Counted from the stretch's first letter, positions 25,520 to 36,080 are shown. The stretch is DNA of 64,000 nt from Miltoncostaea sp050250915 (GCA_050250915.1 JBFWNT010000005.1:62001-126000); one strand, 5' to 3'. Program-made: numbers and translations. Notes: a model not told the origin generated them from the sequence alone.

Positions 25520-27069
25520 AGCCGCCTCCAGACATGCCCGTCGCGGGCGAGCAGCTCGTCGGCGGCCGCCGGGCCCCACGTGCCGGCCTCGTAGTTGGGG
25601 AAGTCGCCCCGGTGGGCCTCCCATTCGCGGATCACGCCGTCGATGACCTCCCAGGCCCGCTCCACCTCGTCCCAGCGGGCGAAGAGGGTCGAGTCGCCGA
25701 GCAGCGCGTCCAGCAGCAGCCGCTCGTAGGCCTCGGGCGAGCCGCGCAGGAACGACGAGCCGTACGCGAAGTCCATGCTCACGGACCGCATGTCCAGCTG
25801 CGGGCCCGGCACCTTCGCCAGGAACCGCAGCGACGCGCCCTCGTCCGGCTGGATCCGCAGGACCAGGAGGTTGGGCTGCACGCTCTCGACCGCCGTGGTG
25901 GCGAACGGGAGGTGGGGTGCGGGCTTGAACTGGATCGCGACCTCCGTCGCGCGGCGCGGGAGCCGCTTGCCGGTGCGCAGGTAGAAGGGTGTCCCGGACC
26001 AGCGCCAGTTGTCCACCATCACGCGCATGGCGACGAACGTCTCGGTGTTGGAGTCGGGATCGACGCCGCGCTCCTCGCGGTAGCCGGGGACCCGCTCGCC
26101 CCCGATCCATCCGGCACCGTACTGCCCCCGCACCGCGTCGCGACGGACGTCCGCCGCGTCGTCGAAGGGCGGGATGGCCCGGAGCACCTTCACCTTCTCG
26201 TCGCGCACGTCGCGGCTCTCGAACCGGGCCGGCGGCTCCATCGCGATGATCGAGAGCACCTGGAGCATGTGGTTCTGGACGATGTCGCGGAGCGCCCCGC
26301 TCTCGTCGTAGTAGCCGCCGCGGGTCCCGACGCCCAGGTCCTCGGCCACGGTGATCTGCACGTGGTCGACGTAGCGGCGGTTCCAGATCGGCTCGAAGAT
26401 CGCGTTCCCGAACCGCAGCACCAGCAGGTTCTGGACCGTCTCCTTCCCCAGGTAGTGGTCGATCCGGTAGACCTGCCGCTCGCGGAACACCAGCCCGAGG
26501 CGCGCGTTGAGCTCCCGGGCCGACGCCAGGTCCTGGCCGAAGGGCTTCTCCACCACCAGGCGCGCGAAGCGGCCGGCCTGCTCGTCCTCGTCGGCCAGGC
26601 CCACGCGGCCCAGGCTCTCGGCGATCACCGGGAAGAACTCCGGGGCCGTGGCCAGGTAGAAGAGCCGGTTCCCGCGGGTGCCCTGGTCGCGGTCCTTCGC
26701 GGCCAGGATCGTGGCCAGGTCCCGGTAGCCCGCCTCCTCGGTGAACGACACGGGGACGTAGAGCAGGCGGCGGGCGAAGCCCTCCCAGATCTCGTCGTCC
26801 ACGGGGATGCGGCTGTGCTTCTCGACCCCCTCGCGCATCATCGCCCGGAACGCCTCGTCGGTCAGGTCGGCGCGGGCGGCCCCCACGATCGCCGTCTCGG
26901 GCGGCAGCAGCTGCTGCACGGCCAGGCTGTAGAGCCCCGGCAGCAGCTTGCGCGACGTCAGATCGCCCGTGGCGCCGAAGATCACGATCACCGCCGGTGC
27001 CGGCGTCCGCTGCAGGCGGACGTCGTCGTGGGTCGGCGCCGGCAGGGTGGGGGAGTCGGCGCCGATCAC
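25516..27069 (-). CDS. zwf: Glucose-6-phosphate 1-dehydrogenase
   Basis: The 517-residue enzyme oxidises glucose-6-phosphate to 6-phosphogluconolactone with NADP+. It has the nucleotide motif IFGATGDLTSRKLLPGLY near residue 30 and the active-site signature RIDHYLGKETVQNLL with the catalytic histidine. EKPFGQDLASARELN is also present. It is of typical length. The GTG start lies 31 nt after the tkt stop, and a short inverted repeat (CTCAC...GTGAG) occupies the gap. Confidence 0.95.
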   Translation of the reverse strand: MIGADSPTLPAPTHDDVRLQRTPAPAVIVIFGATGDLTSRKLLPGLYSLAVQQLLPPETAIVGAARADLTDEAFRAMMREGVEKHSRIPVDDEIWEGFARRLLYVPVSFTEEAGYRDLATILAAKDRDQGTRGNRLFYLATAPEFFPVIAESLGRVGLADEDEQAGRFARLVVEKPFGQDLASARELNARLGLVFRERQVYRIDHYLGKETVQNLLVLRFGNAIFEPIWNRRYVDHVQITVAEDLGVGTRGGYYDESGALRDIVQNHMLQVLSIIAMEPPARFESRDVRDEKVKVLRAIPPFDDAADVRRDAVRGQYGAGWIGGERVPGYREERGVDPDSNTETFVAMRVMVDNWRWSGTPFYLRTGKRLPRRATEVAIQFKPAPHLPFATTAVESVQPNLLVLRIQPDEGASLRFLAKVPGPQLDMRSVSMDFAYGSSFLRGSPEAYERLLLDALLGDSTLFARWDEVERAWEVIDGVIREWEAHRGDFPNYEAGTWGPAAADELLARDGHVWRRL

Positions 27070-27100
27070 CAGAGACTCACGCTCGAGTCGAGGGTGAGAG

Positions 27101-29080
<1,980 letters not shown>

Positions 29081-29100
29081 GGGCCGCTCCTGGGTCTGGG

Positions 29101-30540
29101 CTAGAGGGACACGTCGTGGGGATGGCTCTCGCGCAGGCCCCCGGGTGTGATCCGCACGAAACGGGCGTTGGCGTGGAACTCGTGGATGGAGCGGGCGTCG
29201 GAGTAGCTCATCCCGGACCGCAGGCCGCCCACCAGGCCGTGGAGGATGGTGGCGGCCGGGTCGCGGAGCGGGACGACCGCCTCGACCCCCTCCGGCACGA
29301 TCGGGTTGAACTCGGTGGGATCCTCGCCGTCCACGGCTCGGCGGGCGGCGGCCGCCCCCGCCGAGGCCATCCCGCGGAAGACCTTCACACGGGTGCCGTT
29401 TCGTGCCACCACCACGCCGGGGCTCTCCGGGGTGCCGGCCAGCAGGTTCCCCACCATCACGGTCTCGGCGCCGGCGGCGATGGCCTTGGCGACGTCGCCG
29501 CCCGCCCGGATGCCGCCGTCGGCGATCACGGGCACGCCGTGCGGCGCGACCGCCTCGGCGCACTCCAGCACCGCGCTGAACTGGGGGACCCCGACGCCCG
29601 CGACGATGCGGGTGGTGCACACCGAGCCCGGGCCCACGCCCACCTTGACGGCATCCGCCCCGGCCGCGGCCAGGTCGCGCGCGCCCTCGGCGGTGGCGAC
29701 GTTGCCCGCGATCACGTCGACGCCCTCGCCGAGCGCCTCCCGCACCTCGCCGATCGCCCGGACGGCGTGCTCGGCGTGGCCGTGCGCGATGTCGAGCACC
29801 ACGACGTCCGCGCCGGCGGCCTGCAGCGCCTGGGCGCGCTCGATGAAGTCGCCGCGCACCCCGATGGCGGCGCCCACCGCGAGCCGGCCGCGGGCGTCCT
29901 TGGTCGCCTCGGGCCGCTCGGCGCGCTGGAGGATGTCGCGCAGGGTGACGAGCCCCACCAGGCGGTCCTCCTCGTCGACGAGCGGGAGCTTCTCGACGCG
30001 CGCGTCGCGCAGCAGGCGCGCCGCCTCCTCCGTACCCGTCGCGGGGCCGCCCGTCACCAGGCGCTCGCGGGGCGTCATGAGGGTCGCGACCGTCTCGAGG
30101 GGGTCCGTGCGCAGCATCACGTCGCGCGCGGTGAGCACGCCGGCCAGGCGGCCGTCGGGGTGGGTCACCATCAGGCTCGTCACCCGCAGGCGGCGCATCA
30201 CGGCCTGGGCCTCGACCAGGGTGGCGCCCGGCCCGATCGTGTGCGGGTCGCTGATCACCAGTGCCTCCGCGCGCTTCACGCGGGCCACCTCGTCCACCTG
30301 CTCCTCGATGGTCAGGAAGCGGTGGATGAACCCGATCCCGCCGGCCCGCGCCATCGCGACGGCCATGGCCGAGCCCGTGACGGTGTCCATGTTCGCGGAC
30401 ACCACGGGGATGGCCAGCCGCACGTTGCGGGAGAGCCGGGTCGAGACGTCCACGTCCGAACGGGACGAGATGCCGCTTCTGCGCGGCGCGAGCAGGACGT
30501 CGTCGTAGGACAGGGCGAGCGGAATGCCGGCCTCGTTCAC
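29101..30540 (-). CDS. guaB: IMP dehydrogenase / GMP reductase family protein with CBS domains
   Basis: This 479-residue TIM-barrel protein has two CBS domains inserted near residues 95-205, the barrel motif GNVATAEGARDL and the catalytic loop GPGSVCTTRIVAGVG with the nucleophilic cysteine. The flap after KVFRGMASAG lacks the Arg-Tyr dyad that IMP dehydrogenases use to activate water. GMP reductase-type family members such as mycobacterial GuaB1 also lack it. The reaction could therefore be GMP to IMP rather than IMP to XMP. TAAGGT lies 6 nt before the GTG. It heads the pentose-phosphate operon. Confidence 0.88.
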   Translation of the reverse strand: MNEAGIPLALSYDDVLLAPRRSGISSRSDVDVSTRLSRNVRLAIPVVSANMDTVTGSAMAVAMARAGGIGFIHRFLTIEEQVDEVARVKRAEALVISDPHTIGPGATLVEAQAVMRRLRVTSLMVTHPDGRLAGVLTARDVMLRTDPLETVATLMTPRERLVTGGPATGTEEAARLLRDARVEKLPLVDEEDRLVGLVTLRDILQRAERPEATKDARGRLAVGAAIGVRGDFIERAQALQAAGADVVVLDIAHGHAEHAVRAIGEVREALGEGVDVIAGNVATAEGARDLAAAGADAVKVGVGPGSVCTTRIVAGVGVPQFSAVLECAEAVAPHGVPVIADGGIRAGGDVAKAIAAGAETVMVGNLLAGTPESPGVVVARNGTRVKVFRGMASAGAAAARRAVDGEDPTEFNPIVPEGVEAVVPLRDPAATILHGLVGGLRSGMSYSDARSIHEFHANARFVRITPGGLRESHPHDVSL

Positions 30541-30593
30541 CGGCCCACCTTACCCCTCCGCGGCCTGCCCGGGACGTGAGGTAGCATCGCCCG

Positions 30594-31055
30594 ATGGCGC
30601 CCCGACCGCCCGTCGCGCTCGCCGTCGGCGCGCTCGTGTGCGCGGCACTCGCCGGATGCGGGGGCGGCACCGACGCCGGACCCGTCACCGCGACCCCGTC
30701 CGACTACATCGCGGCCGTCGAGCGCCTGATGGAGCCGCCCGGGCAGATCGCGTCGTCGTTGCAGGAGCGCGGCGGCAGCATCACCGGTGATGCGCCCCCG
30801 GCGGGCCGCCTGGACCGCATCGTCGCGGCCGCCCGCGACCGCCTGGACGAGTTCCGCGCCCTGCGCCTGGGCGATCCCGCGCTGCGGCGCCAGCGCGACC
30901 GGCTCGCCGGCGCCTACGCCCGGATGATCCCGCGCATGCGCTCCGCCGCCGACGCCCTCGATTCCCGCGACCGCACCGCGCTGTCGCGCGCCTCCCGCCC
31001 CTTCCTCGACGCACTGGACGCGCTGTCATCCGCCGCCTCCTCGCCGTCGCGCTGA
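30594..31055 (+). CDS. Small lipoprotein, helical
   Basis: The 153-residue protein starts with a lipoprotein signal ending ALAGCGGG, so the cysteine should carry lipid on the outer face of the membrane. The mature part is almost all helix, rich in Ala, Arg and Leu, with no cysteine. No family is recognised. TAGCAT lies 6 nt before the ATG (leaderless type), divergent from guaB. The next gene, another helical lipoprotein, overlaps its end by 28 bases, so the two probably work together. Confidence 0.72.
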   Translation: MAPRPPVALAVGALVCAALAGCGGGTDAGPVTATPSDYIAAVERLMEPPGQIASSLQERGGSITGDAPPAGRLDRIVAAARDRLDEFRALRLGDPALRRQRDRLAGAYARMIPRMRSAADALDSRDRTALSRASRPFLDALDALSSAASSPSR

Positions 31056-31504
31056 TCGCCGCGACGGCGGCCGGCGTGGCCGGCTGCGGCGGCGGCTCCC
31101 TCGAGGCGGGCACCACCACGCTCCCCGACGGCACCCAGGTGTCGTCGCAGCGCTACCTGGCCGACACCGCGGCGGCGGCCGACGCGGTGGCCGACTTCTC
31201 GGCGCTGCTGTCGTCCCTGGCGCCGGTGCCGAAGCCGGCGCAGCTGCGGGCGAAGGCCCCCGAGCTGGTGGCCGCGCGCGACCGGGCGGCGCTGCTGGCC
31301 TCACGCCTCACCGCGCAGCGCCTGGAGGACCGGCGCCTGGAGGAGCAGCGGGCCGACGCCTCGGCCGCGCTCGCGGCCGTCGTGGCGGCGATGGACGAGC
31401 TGGTGACCGCCGCCGGGCACGGCGATCCCGACGCGGCGGCGGCCGCGTCGCGGCGGTTCAGCCAGGCTGTCGGCGAGCTGAGGATGCTGCCCGCCCCCAG
31501 CTAG
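31028..31504 (+). CDS. Small lipoprotein, helical, second of a pair
   Basis: Read from ATC at 31028, the frame gives a proper lipoprotein signal (IRRLLAVALIAATAAG then VAGCGGG) and 158 residues, mostly long helices that could form a coiled coil around LEDRRLEEQRADAS. The only conventional start (GTG 31076) lies four codons before the lipobox cysteine and would remove the signal. ATG, GTG, TTG and CTG are all missing at the needed place, so an ATC start or a sequence error must be considered. It is coupled to the lipoprotein gene upstream by overlap. Confidence 0.65.
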   Translation: MRRLLAVALIAATAAGVAGCGGGSLEAGTTTLPDGTQVSSQRYLADTAAAADAVADFSALLSSLAPVPKPAQLRAKAPELVAARDRAALLASRLTAQRLEDRRLEEQRADASAALAAVVAAMDELVTAAGHGDPDAAAAASRRFSQAVGELRMLPAPS

Positions 31505-31556
31505 GGCCCAGGGGGCATCCAGCTTTCGGGCGGTGCTGCCGATGTGAGGTGTGCAG

Positions 31557-31576
31557 GCCGCTCCCGGGGGAGCGGC
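31557..31576 (+). terminator. Hairpin after the lipoprotein pair
   Basis: GCCGCTCC and GGAGCGGC form an 8-bp perfect stem with a CGGG centre, 53 nt past the second lipoprotein stop and 28 nt before the LuxR-like gene. It could end the first transcript or lie in the leader of the second. Confidence 0.5.
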
Positions 31577-31603
31577 GGCCCGTCGCACGGACCTGCCCAA
31601 GGG

Positions 31604-32338
31604 ATGGTGAGGTTGCAACAGGCCCCCGTTCGGGTGCTCATCGCAGGCCGCAATCCGGCGTGGACCGCCGGGATGGTGGCGTTCCTCTCCGGCCCGGAGC
31701 TGGAGGCGCGCTCGGCCGGCACGGTGGACGGCGCCCTCGACGCGCTCGACGCCGGTCCTCACCACCTGCTGGTGGTGGGCCGGGCGCTCCGGGACGCCCC
31801 CGGGTCGGAGCTGGCGCGCGAGGTGGCGCGGCGGCACCCCGGCGTGATCGTGGTGGTGGCGCTGGACGACGGCTCGCCCGAGGCGCAGCTGGAGGCGCTC
31901 GCCGCCGGCGCGGCCGGGTGCATCCCGCCCGACTCCGACCGCGACGCGGTGGTGGAGGCGGTCAGCGACGCGCTCCGCGGAGTCCCGCGCTTCGACCTGG
32001 AGGCGCTGCGCCCCCTCGCCGACCTCATGCGCCGCACCGGCCCGCGGGAGGTGCTGCTGACCGAGCAGGAGCGGGTCGTGCTCCGCCTGATGCGCCAGCA
32101 CCTGACCTACAAGGAGATCGCCCAGCGGCTCGGCGTCTCCTGGCACACGGTGCGCACCCACGCCCAGTCGATCCTCCGCAAGTCCGGCGTCCACTCGCGC
32201 CGCGACCTGGACGCCTGGGACCAGCGCCTGGACTCCGCGGACAACCCGCCGGCCGTTGCAGCACCTCTCTACCCGGGCGCTGCGACCGCGCTCCGCGCGG
32301 TAGGGCCGGCGGGCAACGCGCGGGAGGTGGTCCGCTGA
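31604..32338 (+). CDS. LuxR-type regulator with a degenerate receiver domain
   Basis: The 244-residue protein has a CheY-like N-terminal domain and a C-terminal LuxR helix-turn-helix (LTYKEIAQRLGVSWHTVRTH near residue 170). The receiver aligns well but lacks every phosphorylation residue. The acidic pair after the first strand reads AGR, the phosphoacceptor position in HHLLVVGRAL is Gly, and the conserved Lys is Pro in GCIPPDSD. It should therefore act without phosphorylation, perhaps by binding a ligand or partner. The small membrane protein downstream overlaps its stop. Confidence 0.88.
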   Translation: MVRLQQAPVRVLIAGRNPAWTAGMVAFLSGPELEARSAGTVDGALDALDAGPHHLLVVGRALRDAPGSELAREVARRHPGVIVVVALDDGSPEAQLEALAAGAAGCIPPDSDRDAVVEAVSDALRGVPRFDLEALRPLADLMRRTGPREVLLTEQERVVLRLMRQHLTYKEIAQRLGVSWHTVRTHAQSILRKSGVHSRRDLDAWDQRLDSADNPPAVAAPLYPGAATALRAVGPAGNAREVVR

Positions 32339-32577
32339 ACCGGCGCAGCCTGGCGCCCCCCGCGGGCCTGGCGCTGCTGGTGGCCGGCGGCGCGCTGCTG
32401 GTGCGCGTGGCCGTGATGATCGTCTCCGGCGACGGTGCCCGCTTCGGCTGGCTGTCGACCGCCGCCGCGTGCGTCCTGGCCGGGGTCGCCCTGGTCCTGG
32501 TCGCGCTCCCCAAGATCGTCCCCCTGCCTGACGGCGAGGGGACGGACCAGCCCGCACCCGAGCTGCCGCGCGGGTGA
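32335..32577 (+). CDS. Small two-span membrane protein
   Basis: Read from the CTG at 32335, this 80-residue protein has two membrane segments (about residues 7-27 and 38-58) and a short acidic, Pro-rich tail. GGGAGGTGG ends 4 nt before the CTG, a strong ribosome site, and CTGA overlaps the stop of the LuxR-like gene. No ATG, GTG or TTG exists before the first membrane segment. Its pairing with a phosphorylation-independent regulator hints that it may be its membrane partner, which is only an inference. Confidence 0.65.
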   Translation: MNRRSLAPPAGLALLVAGGALLVRVAVMIVSGDGARFGWLSTAAACVLAGVALVLVALPKIVPLPDGEGTDQPAPELPRG

Positions 32578-32589
32578 TGGGGCCCGCGT

Positions 32590-32624
32590 CCGGCGGGGGC
32601 CTTCGGGAGGCAGGCCCCCGCCGG
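32590..32624 (+). terminator. Hairpin terminator between convergent genes
   Basis: CCGGCGGGGGCC and GGCCCCCGCCGG form a perfect 12-bp stem with an 11-nt loop, 13 nt after the small membrane protein stop and 34 nt before the convergent nitronate monooxygenase stop. It can serve both strands. Confidence 0.75.
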
Positions 32625-32657
32625 TCGCGGACGTAGCCGCGGCGAGGACGCGCCCGG

Positions 32658-33740
32658 CTAGGTCAGGCCCGCGATGACGAGCCTCGCCTCCTGGACGATC
32701 GCGCCCACGAGGTGCTCGGCGGGCAGCGCCTCGTCCGCCAGGCCGCCCGCCTGGCCGGCCCACAGCGCGATGTGCTCGGCGTCCCCTGCGGCGGCGGCCG
32801 CGGCGCGCAGGTCGGCGCTGGCGCTCGCCTGGCGCGGGTAGCCCAGCCCGGGCGGCCCGAGCGCCTCCAGCTCGGTCACCAGGCGGTTCACCAGGCCGCG
32901 TGCCGGCCGCCCGGAGACCGCGCGGGTGATGACCGTGTCGGTGTCCCGTGAGCGGGCGATGCGCTCCTGGTAGGCCGCGGGGACGCCCGCCTCGGCGGCG
33001 ACGAGGAACCTGGTGCCCATCTGGACGGCCTGGGCGCCGAGGGCGAGCGCCGCGGCCAGCCCGCGGCCGTCCATGATCCCCCCGGCGGCGATCACGGGGA
33101 CGTCGACGGCGTCGACCACCTGGGGCACCAGGGCCAGGGTGCCGACGAGCGGGGGCGGCCCGTCCGCGGGGACCGTGAAGTCGGAGCGGTGGCCGCCGGC
33201 CTCGCCGCCCTGGGCCACGATCACGTCGGCGCCCGACGCGACGGCGCGCACGGCGTCGGCGACGTTGGCGGCCATCGCGATCACGGGCACGCCGGCGGCG
33301 TCGGCGAGGTCGCGGACGCCGGCGGGGTCGCCCAGGCCGACGCTCACCGCCGAGGCGCCCGCCTCGAGGGCCGCGGCCACCAGCTCGCGCGCCGTCGGCG
33401 GGGACGGGGCGGCGGGAGGCTCGGCGGGGATGCCCAGCTCGCGGCGCATCTCCGCGAACACCGGCGCGGGGTCGGCGGCGCCGGGCTGCGGGGGCTCGGG
33501 CGGCGCGACCAGGACGTTGACCGCGATCGGGGCGTCCGTGAGCTCGCGCGCGCGTGCGACGGCGGCGGCCGCGCGCTCCACCGTCATGCCCGTGAGGCCG
33601 AACGTTCCGAGGCCGCCACCGCGGGAGACGGCGGCCACCAGCTCGGGCGTCGTCGGGCCTCCCGCCATCCCGGCCAGGACCACCGGGTGGCGGATTCCGA
33701 GCTGCCGGCAGAGGCCGGTCGTCAGATCGGGGAGAGGAAT
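32658..33740 (-). CDS. Nitronate monooxygenase / 2-nitropropane dioxygenase family flavoprotein
   Basis: The protein (360 aa from the proposed start) is an FMN TIM-barrel oxidase with LTTGLCRQLGIRHPVVLAGM at the N-terminus, the catalytic His region GGEAGGHRSDF near residue 182, and VIAAGGIMDGRGLAAAL and ALGAQAVQMGTRF near the phosphate site. It detoxifies alkyl nitronates. The GTG at 33683 would remove the conserved N-terminal strand. GGAGG lies 8 nt before an ATT at 33740 in the right frame, so an ATT start is proposed. The ATG nearby is in another frame. Confidence 0.85.
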   Translation of the reverse strand: MPLPDLTTGLCRQLGIRHPVVLAGMAGGPTTPELVAAVSRGGGLGTFGLTGMTVERAAAAVARARELTDAPIAVNVLVAPPEPPQPGAADPAPVFAEMRRELGIPAEPPAAPSPPTARELVAAALEAGASAVSVGLGDPAGVRDLADAAGVPVIAMAANVADAVRAVASGADVIVAQGGEAGGHRSDFTVPADGPPPLVGTLALVPQVVDAVDVPVIAAGGIMDGRGLAAALALGAQAVQMGTRFLVAAEAGVPAAYQERIARSRDTDTVITRAVSGRPARGLVNRLVTELEALGPPGLGYPRQASASADLRAAAAAAGDAEHIALWAGQAGGLADEALPAEHLVGAIVQEARLVIAGLT

Positions 33741-33792
33741 TGCCCATGCCTCCTGGGGCCCCGATCCGTAAGGAATCGGCCCCGGACACCGA

Positions 33793-33834
33793 TAGAGGGG
33801 GCAAGCCGGGCCTCACACCGGATCGTCCCCTCTA
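33793..33834 (+). promoter_or_regulatory. Stem upstream of the exported peptide gene
   Basis: TAGAGGGG and CCCCTCTA form a perfect 8-bp stem around a 26-nt loop that itself contains a CCGG/CCGG pair. It ends 19 nt before the peptide ATG and directly before the GTTATAC box. It could be an operator-like or leader structure. No known riboswitch was recognised. Confidence 0.4.
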
Positions 33835-33853
33835 CGCCGAGGTTATACACGAC

Positions 33854-33952
33854 ATGCGCTCCAAGCTCATCGCTCTGTACGTCGCTGGTGCCGCCGTCGC
33901 CACTCTCGTCGCCGCGAACGGCGCGATGGCTGCGACCTGGATTCGCCGGTAG
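33854..33952 (+). CDS. Tiny exported peptide (32 aa precursor)
   Basis: This short frame encodes MRSKLIALYVAGAAV and continues to NGAMAATWIRR: a basic start, a 20-residue hydrophobic core and a good signal peptidase I site AMA|A. Cleavage would release the hexapeptide ATWIRR. It has an AT-rich TTATAC box 5 nt before the ATG and a strong hairpin 8 nt after the stop, so it looks like an independent transcription unit. No homologue is known to me. A signalling or membrane-active role is possible but unproven. Confidence 0.55.
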   Translation: MRSKLIALYVAGAAVATLVAANGAMAATWIRR

Positions 33953-33960
33953 CTCCTCCC

Positions 33961-33995
33961 GGGGGCGCGTGTCCCTCCCCCGGACGCGCGCCCCC
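33961..33995 (+). terminator. Hairpin terminator after the exported peptide gene
   Basis: GGGGGCGCGTGTCC pairs with GGACGCGCGCCCCC (14 bp, one G-U wobble, 7-nt loop) starting 8 nt after the peptide stop. It separates the peptide gene from kup. Confidence 0.75.
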
Positions 33996-34105
33996 AGCGT
34001 CTCCACGACGCGGACGTTCTCACAGGTCCTCCTCGCGGGAGCGCGGGTCGAGGACCGTGCCGCCTCCCATCGCTCCACATGGCAGGGTTCGGCCATGGTC
34101 GCGCG

Positions 34106-36058
34106 ATGAGCGGCACGACGCCGGGGCACCCGACGGCGCGAGGGACGACCCCGGAGGCCGCGCGAGGCGGGATGGCCGGCGCCCTCTACCTGGGCGCGCT
34201 CGGTGTCGTGTTCGGCGATCTCGGCACCAGCCCGCTCTATACCGTCCAGACGGTCTTCAACCCCGACGACCCGCACCCCGTGGCGGTGTCGGCGACGGCG
34301 GTCCTCGGGATCGTCTCGCTGATCTTCTGGTCGGTCACGCTGGTCGTCACGGTCACGTACGTCACGCTCGTGATGCGCGCCGACAACGACGGCGAGGGCG
34401 GGATCATGGCGCTCATCACGCTGATCCGACGCCGGGTGCCCGGACTCCGGGGACGCACCAAGGCCGTGCTCGCGGCGGCCGGCATATTCGGTGCCGCGCT
34501 CTTCTTCGGCGACAGCATGATCACGCCCGCGATCTCCGTGCTGTCCGCGGTCCAGGGGCTCGAGGTCGCCGAGCCCTCCCTCGCCGACGCCGTCGTCCCC
34601 ATCGCGGTGGTCATCCTCGTCGCCCTGTTCCTGGTGCAGCGCGTGGGGACCGGCGTGGTCGGGCGCTTCTTCGGGCCGGTGATGGTCGTCTGGTTCTCCG
34701 TGATCGCCGTCCTCGGCGTGCACGGGATCATGGAGCGGCCCAGCGTGCTGCGCGCGCTCTCGCCGTCGTACGCCGTGAGCTTCGCCGCCGCCGAGCCGGC
34801 GACCGCCTTCTTCGCCCTGGCCGCCGTGGTCCTCGCGGTGACCGGCGCCGAGGCCCTCTACGCCGACATGGGGCATTTCGGGCGCCCCGCGATCACCCGC
34901 GCGTGGCTGACGCTCGTGTTCCCCGCCTGCATCCTGAGCTACCTCGGGCAGGGCGCCCTCATCCTCGGCGACCCCGCCGGCGCCGTCGCGAACCCCTTCT
35001 TCCTGCTCGCGCCGAGCTGGGCGCAGGTGCCGTTGGTGGTGCTCGCCACCGCCGCGACCGTGATCGCCTCGCAGGCGGTCATCACCGGCGCCTTCTCCGT
35101 CGCGCACCAGGCGGTGCAGCTCGGCTACCTCCCGCGGCTGCGGGTCCGCCACACGTCCTGGGCGACCATCGGCCAGATCTACGTCCCCTGGATGAACTGG
35201 CTGCTGCTGGTGGGCGTCGTCGCCCTCGTCCTGGCCTTCCGCAGCTCCACGGCCCTGGCCTTCGCGTTCGGCATGGCGGTGGTCGGCACGATCACGATCA
35301 CCACCGTCCTCTTCCTCGTCGTCGCCCGCGCCGGCTGGGGCTGGCCGCGCTGGGCGATCTGGGGCGGGGGCGCCGTGCTCCTGACCGTGGACCTGCTCTT
35401 CCTGGCCGCAAACGTGACCAAGATCCCCTCGGGGGCCTGGCTGCCGCTGCTGATCGGCCTCGTCGCGTTCACGGTGCTCACCACGTGGCACACCGGCCGC
35501 GGCATCGTCACCCGGGAGCGCGAGCGCCACGAGGGCCCGCTGCGGGTCTTCATCGACCGCATCCGGGCGGCGCGGCCGCCGATCGGGCGCGTCCCCGGGA
35601 CCGCGGTGTTCCTGAACCGCAACCTCTCGACGACGCCGCTGGCGATGCGCTCCGTGGTCGAGCACCTGGGCGTCCTGCACGAGCACGCCGTGATCCTGAC
35701 GGTCGAGACCGTGCCGTCCCCGCGGGTCGCACCGGCCGACCGGCTCGTGATCGACGACCTGGGCCACCGCGACGATGGGATCACCCACGCCCGGGCCCGC
35801 TTCGGCTACATGGAGCGGCCCGACGTGCCCGGCGTGCTCCGCCTGCTCGAGCACGCCGACGTCGAGTGCCCGCTGGAGGTCGACACCGCCACGTTCTTCC
35901 TGTCCACGATCGAGGTCCACGTGGGCGAGCTCCCGGATCTCGCCCGCTGGCGCAAGCGCCTCTTCGTGGCGACGTCCCACATCGCGGCCGACGCCGTCGA
36001 GTACTTCGGCCTCCCGAGGGAGCGGACCGTCCTGATGGGGTCGCGGGTCGAGCTGTGA
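34106..36058 (+). CDS. kup: Low-affinity potassium transporter Kup
   Basis: The 650-residue K+/H+ symporter has the family opening LGALGVVFGDLGTSPLYTVQ, twelve membrane segments, GEGGIMAL after the second, and a C-terminal cytoplasmic domain of about 150 residues. The ATG at 34106 is preferred (CATGGT lies 6 nt upstream), but an ATG at 34079 is in frame. It imports potassium across the cytoplasmic membrane. No c-di-AMP (ydaO) riboswitch was found in the leader. A GC-rich hairpin follows the stop. Confidence 0.95.
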   Translation: MSGTTPGHPTARGTTPEAARGGMAGALYLGALGVVFGDLGTSPLYTVQTVFNPDDPHPVAVSATAVLGIVSLIFWSVTLVVTVTYVTLVMRADNDGEGGIMALITLIRRRVPGLRGRTKAVLAAAGIFGAALFFGDSMITPAISVLSAVQGLEVAEPSLADAVVPIAVVILVALFLVQRVGTGVVGRFFGPVMVVWFSVIAVLGVHGIMERPSVLRALSPSYAVSFAAAEPATAFFALAAVVLAVTGAEALYADMGHFGRPAITRAWLTLVFPACILSYLGQGALILGDPAGAVANPFFLLAPSWAQVPLVVLATAATVIASQAVITGAFSVAHQAVQLGYLPRLRVRHTSWATIGQIYVPWMNWLLLVGVVALVLAFRSSTALAFAFGMAVVGTITITTVLFLVVARAGWGWPRWAIWGGGAVLLTVDLLFLAANVTKIPSGAWLPLLIGLVAFTVLTTWHTGRGIVTRERERHEGPLRVFIDRIRAARPPIGRVPGTAVFLNRNLSTTPLAMRSVVEHLGVLHEHAVILTVETVPSPRVAPADRLVIDDLGHRDDGITHARARFGYMERPDVPGVLRLLEHADVECPLEVDTATFFLSTIEVHVGELPDLARWRKRLFVATSHIAADAVEYFGLPRERTVLMGSRVEL

Positions 36059-36062
36059 CGGC

Positions 36063-36080
36063 GGCCCCCCGCGAGGGGCC
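36063..36080. terminator. Hairpin between convergent kup and peroxidase genes
   Basis: GGCCCC and GGGGCC form a 6-bp stem around CCGCGA in the 22-nt gap between the two stops. It is short but almost pure GC and could act on both strands. Confidence 0.5.

Noticed and set aside
33740..34105. Possible c-di-AMP (ydaO) riboswitch before kup.
   Set aside because: None of the conserved ydaO core segments were found. The interval is explained by a peptide gene and a terminator.
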